DNA of 64,000 nucleotides from Flaccisagitta enflata (Eukaryota; Chaetognatha; Sagittoidea; Aphragmophora): NCBI GenBank assembly GCA_965153355.1, contig OZ231126.1, positions 86,800,001 to 86,864,000 of the forward strand, read 5' to 3'. Shown piece by piece: positions 36,660 to 47,750 of this stretch (position 1 is its first letter; each line of letters starts with the position of its first letter). The notes under the pieces were generated by a model. It saw only the letters and a program-made list of their open reading frames with translations, ran no database searches and was not told where the DNA came from. The position numbers and the translations under genes were made by a program.

Positions 36660-37215
36660 CCTTTTGGGCAGCGGCCCCAGGCCTGATGTCTCAGACACAG
36701 GGTGAGCCACGCCCGTCTGACATTACGTACGTACGTACGTACGTCCCCCCCCCTCCGAAGCTTCTCAAGCCTCTCAGGCCTCAAATTCATCCTCTCAGGC
36801 CTCAAATTCAGCCTCTCAGGCCTCAAATCTGGCCTCTCAGGCCTCAAATCTGGCCTCTCAGGCCTCAAATCAAGCCTCTCAGGCCTCAATCCAGCCTCTC
36901 AGGCCTCAAATCCAGCCTCTCGGGCCTCAAATCCAGCCTCTTGGGCCTCAAATCCAGCCTCTTGGGCCCTAAATCCCGCCTCTCAGACTTCAAATTCTCA
37001 TTGAATAACATGGCAAATTGAAAGAAAATTGAAAAAAACAAAATATCCAATGAATATCATAGAAAATTACCCCAAATATGCCATCTCAGGACGTATGGAA
37101 CTTCACCCCTGTGTCCTACAGGACATCGGCCCTTTGGGGCCGCTGCCCTGCTCTCACGCCACTTCTTCAGCTAATCACTCCAAGCAGGGCATCGGGTACC
37201 GCTGACCATGTGCGA
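36660..37215. mobile_element. TIR-bounded element with CTCTCAGGCCTCAAATC minisatellite (family D)
   Basis: Left core GGGCAGCGGCCCCAGG (36667); the right end CTACAGGACATCGGCCCTTT and GGGGCCGCTGCCC (37117-37150) is followed by the tail AGCAGGGCATCGGGTACCGC. The interior is about ten copies of an 18-base unit CTCTCAGGCCTCAAATCC (36770-36990). Confidence 0.75.
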
Positions 37216-37740
37216 TCCTTGGATGACTTGTTTTCTCCTTAATTTTTCTTTTCGCATTTTTGACTTTGGACTTGATTTCACTCTCGATGGACGCAAGACG
37301 ACGAGATGGTCTAGTTCATGATGAGTCAAAGCTGCGTACAAAAATCGCGTTGCATTCCGAAGCTTGATTCTCTTCGTTAATAAAGCTACATCGTCAATCG
37401 AGGTTTCCCTCTGTCTATCCATCGGAACATCTGTTTGCCTGCTGAACTGTCCTTCTGTCCCCTTCTGTTCTTCCGTCTATCTTAACATCGTTTCTTATGG
37501 TTCCTCTATCATCTTTCATATTAATTTAGACACTGTAAAGCTTCACAAGAGCGAATGTCTAAGTGTTTTTGAAAAATTATGCCGTGAAGCAAAATCTCTT
37601 ATGGAGCATCTGATCATACACCTCATAGGCGGTCATGTCTTGATAGCGGGTTCGCTGTAACGGTGCCCCTACGTGGTCGTAAACTTACCTTTCTGATCGT
37701 TTGTCGGGCTGTTGTCTCTCTCTCTCTCTCTCTTTTTTTT
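37216..37740. other. no gene seen
   Basis: Unique sequence ending in a CT run (about 37711-37732). The 98-codon frame at 37364 has no domain or signal evidence. Confidence 0.4.
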
Positions 37741-37742
37741 CT

Positions 37743-37893
37743 TAGTCGCGGACACGCGACTCTACACCTTGCCGAGTCGGTCGGTATGTCGGTATTTCCG
37801 TCCGTCCGTCACATTTTTGAATTCCGTGCGGTTTTCGCATTACTGCTCCTGCCCAACTGTCCGCGACTGGATTGCCGTGTATCCATCCTTGTT
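37743..37893 (-). repeat. family A repeat, full-length
   Basis: Hairpin AGTCGCGGACACGCGACT (37744-37761), CACCTTGCC, GGTCGGTATGTCGG tract, GCTCCTGCCCAACTGTC, and terminal CGTGTATCCATCCTTGTT. Confidence 0.85.
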
Positions 37894-38069
37894 TTTTCCT
37901 TTCCTCAATAAAATGAGACGTGCGAATGCCAAAGACATTTTCTCGTGGAATTACTTTTAGTGTGAGCCAGAAACTGAGTCTGAGTCTATTGAATAAGTTT
38001 TTACATTTGTCTTCCATCAGTTTGACAGCGAGTCACTCCAAATCGTTCTAAAATTGACTTACCTCCGGA

Positions 38070-38335
<266 letters not shown>

Positions 38336-38830
38336 GCGTCTCCAACTCTGTCTTTAACTCTCCTCCAGCTTCAAGCGAGCATTTCTGCTGAATCGTCGAC
38401 CCCAAAACACAAACCTTCAACTTTGACACTGAAAAAGTCAAAGCCTAAAAAGTCGACGTCAAATTTTTTTTGATCTGACGTCATCGTTCATGAAGTCGGT
38501 TTCTGTCAGAGAAAAAGGGACAAAAGGGACTGATTATAAGTTATATCCCATTGCTAATACGTGGGATTTGATTTTTTTCTCGAGGCGAGGAAGTTAGTAT
38601 CAAATACATAGTTGCTTATCAGCATCATTTTCACTGTACAATCTTGCTATGGTATCTAAAAAAACATCAACTCTGGGAGAGTGCTTCTTTAAAACACACT
38701 GAGCTACTGACCCCAGATACGTTGACTTTGATAGAGTTTGAAAAAAAAAAGACTCAATAACACGGGACCAATCTGATAATGAAAGCTTCGTTTATATTTT
38801 CAAAGTTGATGCGTCATTTCAGATGCCAGT
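38336..38830. other. no gene seen
   Basis: Unique sequence without a supported frame. Confidence 0.4.
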
Positions 38831-38991
38831 ATACAGTTGAGCTTCACTAGAGCGCATGCATGCCAAAGGAAGGGGCAGAATAATGCCTTTTGATGAAGCT
38901 GCCTTATTGCCAATATACAAATAACTACAAACTTCATGGGACTGCATGTATGCTTTAAAAGTGGGTGCGCTCTAGCGGTGCTAAACTGTAT
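38831..38991. mobile_element. pogo/Tigger-like MITE, about 160 bases
   Basis: TACAGTTGAGCTTCACTAGA and GCGCA at the left (38832-38856) match the complement of TGCGCTCTAGCGGTGCTAAA and CTGTA at the right (38966-38990), with about four differences. Both ends abut TA. CAGTTGA-type termini and TA targets are typical of pogo-like Tc1/mariner elements. There is no transposase. Confidence 0.7.
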
Positions 38992-39060
38992 CTAATAGCT
39001 AGTAGTAGTAACTGTAGCTGATAGACGCTGTAAAACAAACTACCATCTCAATTCTCATTC

Positions 39061-39115
39061 CTCTCTCTCTCTCTTTCTGTCTCTGTCTCTCTCTCTCTCT
39101 CACTCACTCTCTCCC
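39061..39115. repeat. (CT)n microsatellite
   Basis: CT runs with CTGT and CACT interruptions. Confidence 0.85.
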
Positions 39116-39195
39116 CCACGTCTTTCCTCACGGGTTTTCCCCACGAGGATTTGCTCCGAAATCATTTTCTGGATGAATTTTGACAGGCGCGGCTT

Positions 39196-39243
39196 ATGGA
39201 GCCGCTGTTTGAGCCGCTGTTTGAGCCGCTGTTTGAGCCGCTG
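39196..39243. repeat. 12-base tandem repeat GAGCCGCTGTTT
   Basis: Four units, read in one frame as EPLF repeats after ATG 39196. It lies just before the 33-base minisatellite. Confidence 0.8.
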
Positions 39244-39326
39244 TTCGAGGCCGCTTTTGACGTTGACGCCGGTTTTTCGCTTTTTGCGCTTCTTTGCGGC
39301 GACGAATTCAAGCGGAAGCAGAAATT

Positions 39327-39797
39327 AAGCGAGCGAAAGCAAGAGCAAATCGCTCGAGACCACCTCCGATGTTTCAACGTCATTTTCTTCATCTTCCACC
39401 ATCTCTGATATTTCAACATCATCTTCTTCATCTTCAACCATCTACGATGTTTCAACGTCATCTTCTTCATCTTCCACCATCTCTGATATTTCAACATCAT
39501 CTTCTTCATCTTCAACCATCTACGATGTTTCAACGTCATCTTCTTCATCTTCCACCATCTCTGATATTTCAACATCATCTTCTTCATCTTCCACCATCTC
39601 TGATAATTCAACATCATCTTCTTCATCTTCAACCGTCTCTGATATTTCAACGTCATCTTCTTCATCTTCAACCATCTACGATGTTTCAACGTCATCTTCA
39701 TCTACCTTCCCCAACCCTTCCTCTGTATCTTCGTCTCTAGATTTAAACACCTTATGTTTACTAATGCTTCATGTTATATCCATCCGCAATAATTCAT
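39327..39797 (+). CDS. possible Ser/Thr-rich repeat exon (minisatellite)
   Basis: One plus-strand frame is open here for about 155 codons and reads STSSSSSSTISDI and STSSSSSSTIYDV alternately, encoded by a 33-base unit. No ATG opens this frame, so if real it is an internal or 3' exon. Two other frames and one minus-strand frame are also open across the repeat, so coding is uncertain. A mucin-like stalk is the natural guess; a plain minisatellite is as likely. Confidence 0.2.
39380..39705. repeat. 33-base minisatellite, alternating two unit types
   Basis: Units TTTCAACATCATCTTCTTCA + TCTTCCACCATCTCTGA/TA and TTTCAACGTCATCTTCTTCA + TCTTCAACCATCTACGA/TG alternate, giving a 66-base higher-order period. 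Confidence 0.9.
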
Positions 39798-39894
39798 GAT
39801 CATTTTTTTTAAAAATCTGAAATTATAATCAAAACAAACCTGTACCAAATGATACTGGCTTACCTATTTAAACTAAAGAAATTGCTTAAGCCCA

Positions 39895-40370
39895 AGGGCG
39901 CCCAATGGTCAGCGATACCCGTTGCGCTGCTTTGCATGGTTGTATATGGGAATGAGAGGAAGTAGGGCAGCGACCCCAAAGGGGATGAAGTCCTGTAGAA
40001 CACAGGGGGACTTTTGTTCTTCCGTCCGTCCGTCAGTCCCCCCAGGCCCTCTCAGGCCTGAAATCTGCCCTCTCAGGCTAGAAATCTAGCCTTTCAGGCC
40101 TGAAATCTACCCTCTCAGGCCTTGAATCTGCGAGGGCAGATTTAAGGCCTGAGGAGACAGGTTTCAGGCCTGAGAAAGCGAATTTCTGGCCTGAGAGGGC
40201 AGATTCAAGGCCTGAGAGGGCAGATTTCAAGCCTGAGAGGGCAGATTTCAGGCCTGAGAGGGCAGATTTCAGGCCTGAGAGGGCCTGGGGGACTAATAAA
40301 TGAACGGACAAACAAAAGTCCCCCTGTGTTCTACAGGACTTTGTCTCCTTCGGGGCCGCTGCCCAAAAAG
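39895..40370. mobile_element. TIR-bounded element with CAGGCCTGA minisatellite (family C)
   Basis: Left inverted end 39966-40018 (GGGCAGCGACCCCAAAGGGG, TGAAGTCCTGTAGAACACAG); the right end at 40308-40368 is its complement. The interior units CTCTCAGGCCTGAAATCTGC (40040-40125) are followed by the complementary units (40130-40285). Confidence 0.8.
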
Positions 40371-40540
40371 TGAAAGTAAAGGAGAAAGAAAAGAAAAGGA
40401 AAAAGAAAGAAAGAAAAAGTAAAAAAGAAAAAAAGAAAGGAAGAAATATAGAAAGAAAACAAAAGATCCAAAAAAAAAAAAAAAAAAGAAAAGAAATGAA
40501 AAGAAAAAAGAAATCTTTTTTTTTTTCTTTCTCTTCTACT
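40371..40540. repeat. purine-rich AAAG/AAAAG tract
   Basis: Degenerate GAAAA and AAAG units with an A18-type run near 40471-40487, directly after the TIR end. Confidence 0.85.
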
Positions 40541-42194
40541 TTGATTCTCATTCAAAAAACTTTTGACAAACGCATGATTTTTTTTTCAATTAGGTTCATC
40601 AGCTTAGAAAGATAAATACCTTTCTAGTTTAGCTCTAGGCAAGTGTCACGCTTTGGCAGAAAGCAAGGGTGCCCGACTCTCCAACATCTTAAGAGTAACC
40701 AGGCTTGAGCTATGACTTTGAACTATGAATCAATGGTTTGATGTCATCCCTAACAGTCAGGTGTACATTGTTAAGCCTATTTTTGAGACACTCGTGACCC
40801 CTAGGGGGCCCTTAATTAGGGTCAAATGGTCAAATTTGGCTTGTCTCCTGCTTGTCTCCACATGAAAAGTGCAAGCAGAAGCAATCAAAAAATGTCTAAA
40901 TGGACCGTATCATGACTCCTTATCATTTATTATTAATCACTTGAAACGTACAAAAAATTTGTTTGAGCTCCGTTGACAATAAGTTCCTTAAAAACGGTTT
41001 TCTAGCGTTCAGTACACCCTCTCTATTTTTGAGCAAAATTTCACTCAGATCACAGTATAATAATTATTATTTTTTTAAACTTAACTTTGCTTCATAGTTA
41101 AGCATATGATGTTTGTTTGTCTGAAAGACAACTACTTGAAGGGCATATTTCCCAAATTTCATGTTTCCAAGTGGCTCCAAAGCGGCTCAATTGCATTTTT
41201 TCTAGAGCGTATCAATTCGCGCACACCCCCAGATTTGTTCCTAACGCATACCTAACGCTTAAGATATGCCACTATGGCGTGAAAACAACACAATTTACAC
41301 AAAATCGGATCACACCACGTGAAAGAGCGTGAAATTTTGAATCAACACTGAAAATTTCAAGTCTTAACTACCAGACGTTTGGTCACAATGAAATTTTACA
41401 TGTTGTTGGTCCTGAAGTGTGAACAGAATTGATACGCTCATCGACGGCTCATCGTAGTTAATTCTTTGTTTCCACACAGCGCTCCTCACACAAATGCGCG
41501 ATGCTTTTGTGTCTTAATTTGATAAAATTTCTTAAAATTGAAATTGGCATATCTCAGGAACGGTTGGAGCTAGCCCATTGAAATTTTGCATGGTTGGTAC
41601 CTAGACCAAGAGGGTCTTTTGCTTAAATTCTGATGCGACCTACAGAATGTCAAGCAGTCCAACCAGACCAACCAGCCTACCAGATGAAAAAATGAAAAAA
41701 TGGCATAACTTCTAAAGTAATTGTCCGATTTGGTTGAAATTTTTCATGAAGCTTCCTTTAAAAATTCCTCGTCACTGGCATAAAAAAGAGCTTGGAGAAA
41801 AATATTTTCTTCCGACAGCCCACCCAGCCAGAAATGGTACTTATAGAGATTTTTTTAAAAAACTAAAAAAATTCAAAAAAATTTCAGAAACATGATCTCA
41901 CATGTTTGCTTGAACCTTAACAATAAGAATTTCACTGTCATATTGATTTCTTAGTTGTATTTAGCTAAATTTTCAAGTAATAAAATTGCCAACAATATCT
42001 ATTTAAGCCTAATTTGCATGAAAAATGAGCTTACTTAAGAAAATCCAAGTATGGATTCATATGTAAGAATAGGTAAGCTACATGATGACGTATGGTTTTG
42101 TTCAATATTCAAACATGTAAATTTGATGAATTTCATCCCGTCCATGTCGGGTTAGCGTGACACAAGCCTCTAGTAAAAAGGTGGAAAGGCGGTG
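40541..42194. other. AT-rich, no gene seen
   Basis: Long unique stretch; the 71-codon frame at 41117 has no feature. CTAGGGGGCCC near 40803 is a short palindrome. Confidence 0.45.
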
Positions 42195-42219
42195 AAAGCA
42201 AACGTTGTGGGAAGCAAAG

Positions 42220-42300
42220 GGGGGCAGGGGCCCCGCGGTAGCTCTTAAAGCCTTGGGCCCTGCGGTAGCTCTTAAAGCCTAGGGTCCCGCGGTAGCTTGA
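42220..42300. repeat. 27-base tandem repeat, three copies
   Basis: CCCGCGGTAGCTCTTAAAGC followed by CTTGGGC/CTAGGGT, ending CCGCGGTAGCTTGATCC. Confidence 0.8.
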
Positions 42301-42949
42301 TCCGGCTCTGTAACTACAATGTTTATCCTCATTTATCCTCTACGTAGTAACGTCATAATTTTCATTTTGAAACATCTCACGTACTTACTATTGCATGGTG
42401 CTTACTGTAAAGGCTGCATGGTGCGTTTCATCCTCTAACTATTACTGACACCTGGCCAGTTCATCCCATGTAGAAACGTTTTTTAAGGCTCTTTTCATTC
42501 TCTTTGTGATTATTTTCAAACCAAGAATTTTCCACAATCATTTTTAATTGTCAAATCATTGGAATTAATTCCAATGGCTGTGGGTCCAAAGTTTGAAACT
42601 TATGTTTCCCAACGACAACTGGAGGCTGTTGATTGATAGACCTGACAGAACATGTTCACTCTCAAAAACTCAATAATGTCACATTGAATTTAAAGTTCAA
42701 ATACATACAAATGAATTTAGAAAAAGTGTAATAGAAAATGCTTCATCGTCCTTTGCCTCCTTGTCCACTAGTCAGCATGTAAAGAGAAACAAACTACAAA
42801 TGAGTTTGTTTAAACAAGGCATTAGAAAGCCTACAATCTTAAATTCATTTCAAAAGCCAACATCATCCTTTTTCCCACTGCTGAAGCAGTAGGCATAGAA
42901 AAGTAGGCGTAAACACGGACACTGTGAAAAAAAAGTAAAAGCGTTAGAT
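42301..42949. other. no gene seen
   Basis: Unique AT-rich sequence. Confidence 0.4.
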
Positions 42950-43440
42950 GGTAAGTGGTACCCAATCCCCAATGTTATTGTATATATCTGAATAAGATGG
43001 TGTGAGGGTAAGCACCCTTGAAAGGACCTGTGACCTATGATTTGGCTCATTGGGAATTTAAAGAAATCTTTTGACTTCATGGTTAAGACTTATATCTTTG
43101 TGGTATGATTTGGACGAAAGGGCCGGTATTCACATTAGGAATTCGGGATTGGAGCTTCAAGCCTGCGTTTTAGGTCGGAAATACAAAACAAAAGCTTTTG
43201 CCCCCCGAACGCTGTGACTTGGTTTGAACCTCAAAGCTGAGATAATCGATATCTCGAGACCGGGACTGGCCTTAAGGCTGGGATTTAATTCTGGAATCTC
43301 GGCCTGAGGGCTGGAATCACAGTTTCAAGGCTAAAATTTAGGCCTCAGGAGGGGATGCAGGAAGAGGAAGGAAAAGAAGGAGAAATTTCTCATACGTGAA
43401 AGCATATGTCATCAGCCCCTTCGAGGCGCTCTCCAAAAAA
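42940..43440. repeat. decayed TIR-bounded element (family B-like)
   Basis: A leader like GCGTTAGATGGTAAGTGGTA at 42941, GAAAGGACCTGTGACCTATG at 43019, GGGATTGGAGCTTCAAGCCT-type units, and a right end GAAATTTCTCATACGTGAAA and GCATATGTCATCAGCCCCTT at 43380-43420. Diverged from the other copies. Confidence 0.55.
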
Positions 43441-44048
43441 AGTACAACGATGTACAAACTATTCACCCTTTCTGTGTGGAAATTATCCAATAAAGTAATG
43501 CAAACTAAAGATTCTGACTTTGAGACTGAGTGTTTATCCAACAACTTTTCGACGATTTCTACTTTCTTTTCTAAATTTCGAATTTAAATCTCGATGCGAA
43601 GAATATAAGCACTGTTTTGATAGGTTCTTTTTTCTCGATTTCCGGGAGTCAATTTTCTGTAATGCATTGGATGGTTTATACGCATCAATGGAGAAGATAG
43701 AATTCATTCATAAAAAAAGAACGTGTAAAGCTGGCTTTCATCAAAGTCTATCTAATCACTCTAAACCGACCCCGCCTCTGATTCTAAATCGGATGCATCT
43801 CAATAGATGCTGAAATAACAAATCAATGGAAAAAAAAAACAATTCAAAGTTCACAACTCTTCTATTTCCATCAGGATATCAATCTTTGAAAAAAGATCTA
43901 TGCAATATTACGTTTTCAGGTGCGTAAATATGAAAATAGGGGTCAACCACGCGGATCAATGCAAAAGACGTATTTTTAGTCATTATCTCATTGATTTCAA
44001 GTTAAATGCTTTGCACTATTGGAAAGACCAGCATTTAAGCTTTCAGGA
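43441..44048. other. no gene seen
   Basis: Unique sequence; the 97-codon frame at 43520 is not supported. Confidence 0.4.
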
Positions 44049-44575
44049 TCAAATAGTCATCCAAGGATCGCACATGGTCAGCGGTACCCGATGCCCTGCT
44101 TGGAGTAATTAACTGAAGAAGTGGAGTGAGAGCAGGGCAGCAGCCTCAAAGGGCCGATGTCCTACAGGACAGAGGAGCAAATATTATGTACATCCTTTCG
44201 TCCTGAAAGCGCAATTTTGGGGCCTTTTGAGCAATTTTCTATGATATTCAGTAGGAGTTTAGCATTTACTTGATTTCTTGTCAACTTTCTATGTTATTCA
44301 ATAGGAATTTCATAATTTTATCATTCACTTGTCAGTTTGCTATGTTATCCAATTAGAAATTTGCATGTTTTTATTTATTTTTTTTTTTCCATGTTATTCA
44401 ATGGGAAATTGACATTTTTTTACTTTCTTATAGATTTTCCAGGTTTTTCAATGGGAAGTTTGCATTTTGTCAAGTCTTCATGTTATTCAATGAGAAGCTT
44501 CAGGGACATACATAATTTTTGCCCATGTGTCCTGTAGGACATCAGCCCTTTGAGGCCGTTGCCTAAAAAGAGAAA
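44049..44575. mobile_element. TIR-bounded element with 60-base AT-rich tandem repeats (family D)
   Basis: Leader GTCATCCAAGGATCGCACAT at 44057 and GGTCAGCGGTACCCGATGCC at 44079, then GGGCAGCAGCCTCAAAGGGC at 44135 and CGATGTCCTACAGGACA. The right end GTCCTGTAGGACATCAGCCC ends near 44570. The interior is about four units containing CTATGTTATTCAATAGGAA. Confidence 0.7.
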
Positions 44576-44604
44576 GTTCTAATCTTGAGGCGTTTAGGTA
44601 CAGT

Positions 44605-44695
44605 AACAAGGCCGGATACACGGCTACCCTAGTAGCGTGCGGGTGGGCAGGAGCAGTGCTGGAAAAGGTCACTAGGGCATCTGGGTAGGAGCTGT
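44605..44695 (+). repeat. family A repeat, 5' fragment
   Basis: AACAAGGCCGGATACACGGC, TACCCTAGTAGCGTGCGGGT, GGGCAGGAGCAGTG. The hairpin half is missing because another element follows. Confidence 0.75.
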
Positions 44696-44699
44696 ATGC

Positions 44700-45178
44700 T
44701 CAATAGTCGCAAAAGCGTCAGATGGTCAGCGGTACCCGTGCCCTGCCTAAGTAGGTTGTGCTTGAAGTTGAGGCGGGAGCAGGGCAGCGGCTCCGAAGGG
44801 GTCGTTGACCTATGCTTTCACACATATGGGGAATTTTCTCCTTCTCCTCCTCCTCCTCCTCTTCCTGGGATTGGGCCTCTTGGCTGGGATTTGGACCTCC
44901 AGGCTGAGATTTGGGTCTTAAGACTGGGATTTGGGCCTCGAGACTGAAATTTGAGCGTCAAGACTTGGATTTTGGGGGGGGGGGGTGGAGAAGAAGGAGA
45001 GGAAGGGGGCCTCGAGACTGGAATTTGGGCCTTGAGACTGGGATTTGAGGGGGGGGACGGAGAAGAAGGAGAAGAAGGAGAAGAAGGAGAAGAAGGAGGA
45101 GAAGGAGAAGGAGAAAATTCCCCATATGTGTGAAAGCATAGGTCATCGACCCCTTCGGGGCCGCTGCCCAAAAAGCTC
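44700..45178. mobile_element. TIR-bounded element (family B), copy 2
   Basis: Leader AGTCGCAAAAGCGTCAGATG at 44705, left inverted end 44782-44842, right inverted end 45112-45171 ending CGCTGCCCAAAAAG. The interior is GGGATTTGGGCCTCGAGACT units, then a GAAGGAGAAG tract. Confidence 0.8.
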
Positions 45179-45194
45179 AAAAACGCCGAAAAAG

Positions 45195-45700
45195 TAAATA
45201 ATCGCAAAAGCGTTAGATGGTCAGCTGTACCCGTTGCCCCTATGTGAGTGGCTGTGGGTGTGAGGTGGTTAGAGGACCTATGCTGTCTTTATTTGAGCCT
45301 CAAGACTGGAATTAGGGCCTTGAGGCTGGGATTTGAGCCTCAAGGCTGGAAGTAGGGCCTTGAGGCTGGGATTTGAGCCTCAAGGCTGGGATTTGAGTCT
45401 TAAGGCTAGGATTTGGGCTTTGAGGATGGGATTTGAATCTCGAGACTGGGATTTGAGCCTCGAGGCTGGGATTTGAGCCTTGAGGCTGGGATTTGAGTCT
45501 CAAGGCTGGGATTTGAGTCTCAAGGCTATGATTTGAGCCTCGAGGCTGGGATTTGAGCCTCGAGGCCAGGATTTGAGCGTCAATGCTGGGATTTGGGCCT
45601 CGAGGCTGGGATTTAAGCTTCAAGGCTTTGGTGTGAGCCTCGAGGCTGGGACTTGAGCCTTGAGGCTGGAATTTGAGCCTCAAGGCTGGGATTTAAGCTT
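45195..45700. repeat. minisatellite, GGGATTTGAGCCTCGAGGCT unit
   Basis: About 20 copies of a 20-base unit, preceded by TCGCAAAAGCGTTAGATGGT. The unit contains the palindrome GCCTCGAGGC, with AAG variants. Confidence 0.85.
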
Positions 45701-45709
45701 AATAGCAGC

Positions 45710-46030
45710 CCAAAGGCAGTAAGTGGTCAGCGGTACCCGTGAACTGCTTGAGTAGAGTGTGATTTAAGTTGAGGGGGAGCAGGGCAGCGGCCCTGAAGGG
45801 GACGAAGTCCTGTAGAACACAGGGGGAATTTGTCCGTCAGTACGTACGTCCATCCGTCCATCCCCCCGCCCCATTCTCAGGGCTTCGTCTCCTTTGGGGC
45901 CTATTCTGACCCATATTCTGCCAAATAGCCCAAATCCAAGCAATATAGCCCAAATCTAAGCAAAATGGCCCAAATCCAAGCATAATGGCCCAAATCCAAG
46001 CATAATGGCCCAAATCCAAGCAAAATGGCC
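45710..46030. repeat. compound element with CCCAAATCCAAGCA minisatellite
   Basis: GGCAGCGGCCCTGAAGGGGA at 45783, CGAAGTCCTGTAGAACACAG at 45804, then ATGGCCCAAATCCAAGCATA units (45910-46040). Resembles 6890-6975 and 48890-48970. Confidence 0.7.
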
Positions 46031-46039
46031 CAAATCTGG

Positions 46040-46403
46040 TCAAAATCTAGGTAGGTTATGTACTTGTGCCAGAATTTAGTATTTTGTCATGTGCTCATAA
46101 TAGTGGTTGACTTTGGCAGGCAGTAACTTTTACATGGATTGAGATTGAAATACAGTCAAGATTGACAGTAAATTTGAAAATCTTCTAAATTATTTCAATA
46201 CAAGAAAATTCAAAAAATTCTTTTTTTCTGCTCCATTAACCAATGAAGAGGTGATTCTTTTTTTTATTCGTGTGGTATCCAAAAAAAAGATAGTAACGAC
46301 ATCAACGCAATTCATGTTCGCATTTCTCAACTCGCCCAGACGGCATTTTGGCACAAATCTGAATAGGGACACATTTCATCACTCGCGTCCTGGAAACAGC
46401 GGA
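46040..46403. other. unique sequence, possible promoter region of the small secreted gene
   Basis: AT-rich to about 46300, then more balanced sequence up to the ATG. No clear TATA box. Confidence 0.3.
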
Positions 46404-46641
46404 ATGTCTGAGAGTTCCATGAAGGCGGCATGCATTCTGCTGGTCGTCGCTGTTGCCGCGTGTCTCGCCACGGCGATTGCTATTGGTGAGAGCATTTAAC
46501 ATTTCATTATTACCCTTTGCATTTCAATCTTATGTTTTGTCAATTTTCCATCTTGCGAATATACATTTTTTAGCAGTTTGCAACGCTATTCTACCCTGCT
46601 ATGGCTGTAGGTCCGTTAGCACATTGTTCTGTCTTTCCTGA
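46404..46641 (+). CDS. candidate secreted cysteine-rich peptide, two exons
   Basis: Exon 1 (46404-46485) encodes MSESSMK followed by ACILLVVAVAACLATAIAI, a textbook signal peptide, and ends in phase 1 at donor G|GTGAGA. An intron of 88 or 91 bases ends at TAGCAG, a tandem acceptor, so exon 2 starts at 46574 or 46577; both keep the frame. Exon 2 encodes a short mature region with four cysteines spaced C-x5-C-x2-C-x7-C and stops at TGA 46639-46641. The total is about 49-50 residues. I do not recognise the family; four-cysteine secreted peptides include antimicrobial, hormone-like and venom-type peptides, and nothing here decides between them. GT after TGTAG in exon 2 could be a further donor, making the gene longer. 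No AATAAA is seen close by. Confidence 0.5.
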
Positions 46642-47191
46642 AGTCCGTCAATCGTACTTAGCTTTTTGGCCCAGTGGGAATCTGTACATATGTCCCCCAT
46701 CGGCCAATATTGCTCATCCTCGGGGCTTCTTCTCCTTTAGGGCCCATTCTGACCCAATTTCTGCCTAAATTTTGGCTAACTTTGGTGGCACAGAAAATGG
46801 TGAATTTTGGAAAACTAATTCTATCTACCTTAGATTGGGAAAAACTATAAAAAAAAATCGGCGACCATCTTGAATCTCTGCAGAATATCTTTCAAATGAG
46901 ACATTGCTGGTTGTCCTAGCTTTATCCGTCCAGAAATGGCACTGGGATGAAGACAGGTTGTCATGAATTTGAGAATTCACTGCAGGATTTGCATGTTTTT
47001 TGTTGGTTATAACATAGAAACTAAACGCATTGAGTAAAAAAATCGTTCTTAGCGCCATTTTGAAGAAAATTCGAAGCTCTTTAATTTGTTTATCGATATC
47101 AAGTAGCTGTGACAATTCTGAATTGCATTATATAGAAAAGCGCTGAGACAAAATTTGCTAATAGAAAAAAAAAGACAATATTTGTCCTTTT
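46642..47191. other. no gene seen
   Basis: Repeat remnants (GGGCCCATTCTGACCC near 46740) and unique AT-rich sequence. Confidence 0.4.
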
Positions 47192-47750
47192 TGGGCATCG
47201 GCCCCGAAGGGGTCGATGATGTATGCTTTCACACATATGGGGAATTTTCTCCTCCTCCTTCTTCTTCTTCTTCTCCTCCTTCTTCGTACCCCCCCTCTAA
47301 TCCTAGTCTTGGGGCCCAAATTCCAGTCTTAAGGCCCAAATTCCAGTCTCAAGGCCCAAATCCAAGCCTCAATGCCCAAATCTTAGCCTCAAGACCCAAA
47401 TCCTAGCCTGGAGGCCCATATTCCAGCCTTGAGGCCAAAATCTCAGCCTTGAGGTCCAAATTCCAGCTAAGAGGCCTAGGTCCCAGCCTCCAGGCTTGGA
47501 TTTGAGCCTTAAGACTGGGATTTGGGCCTCAAGACTGGAATTTGGCCTCAAGACTTGGATTTGAGGGGGGGAACGGAGGAGGAGGAGAAGAAGAAGAAGA
47601 AGAAGGAGGAGGAGAAAATTCCCCATATGTGTGAAAGGATAGGTCATTGACCTCTTCAGGGCCGCTGCCCTGCTTACCCTTCAACTTCACGCCCAAACTA
47701 CTTAGGCAGGGCACGAGTACTGCTGACCATCTGACGCTTTTGCGACTATT
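47192..47750. mobile_element. TIR-bounded element (family B), copy 3
   Basis: Left inverted end 47192-47254, right inverted end 47611-47672, then the complement of the usual leader ending CTGACGCTTTTGCGACTA at about 47747. The interior is AGGCCCAAATTCCAGTCTCA units that switch orientation near 47495. Confidence 0.8.

Noticed and set aside
39162-39701. 179-residue Lys/Met-rich minus-strand frame
   Set aside because: Antisense of the 33-base minisatellite; no splice or signal evidence.
44057-44110. tRNA-derived SINE idea for the GGTCAGCGGTACCCG leader
   Set aside because: The motif only loosely recalls an A box and no B box follows at the right distance.
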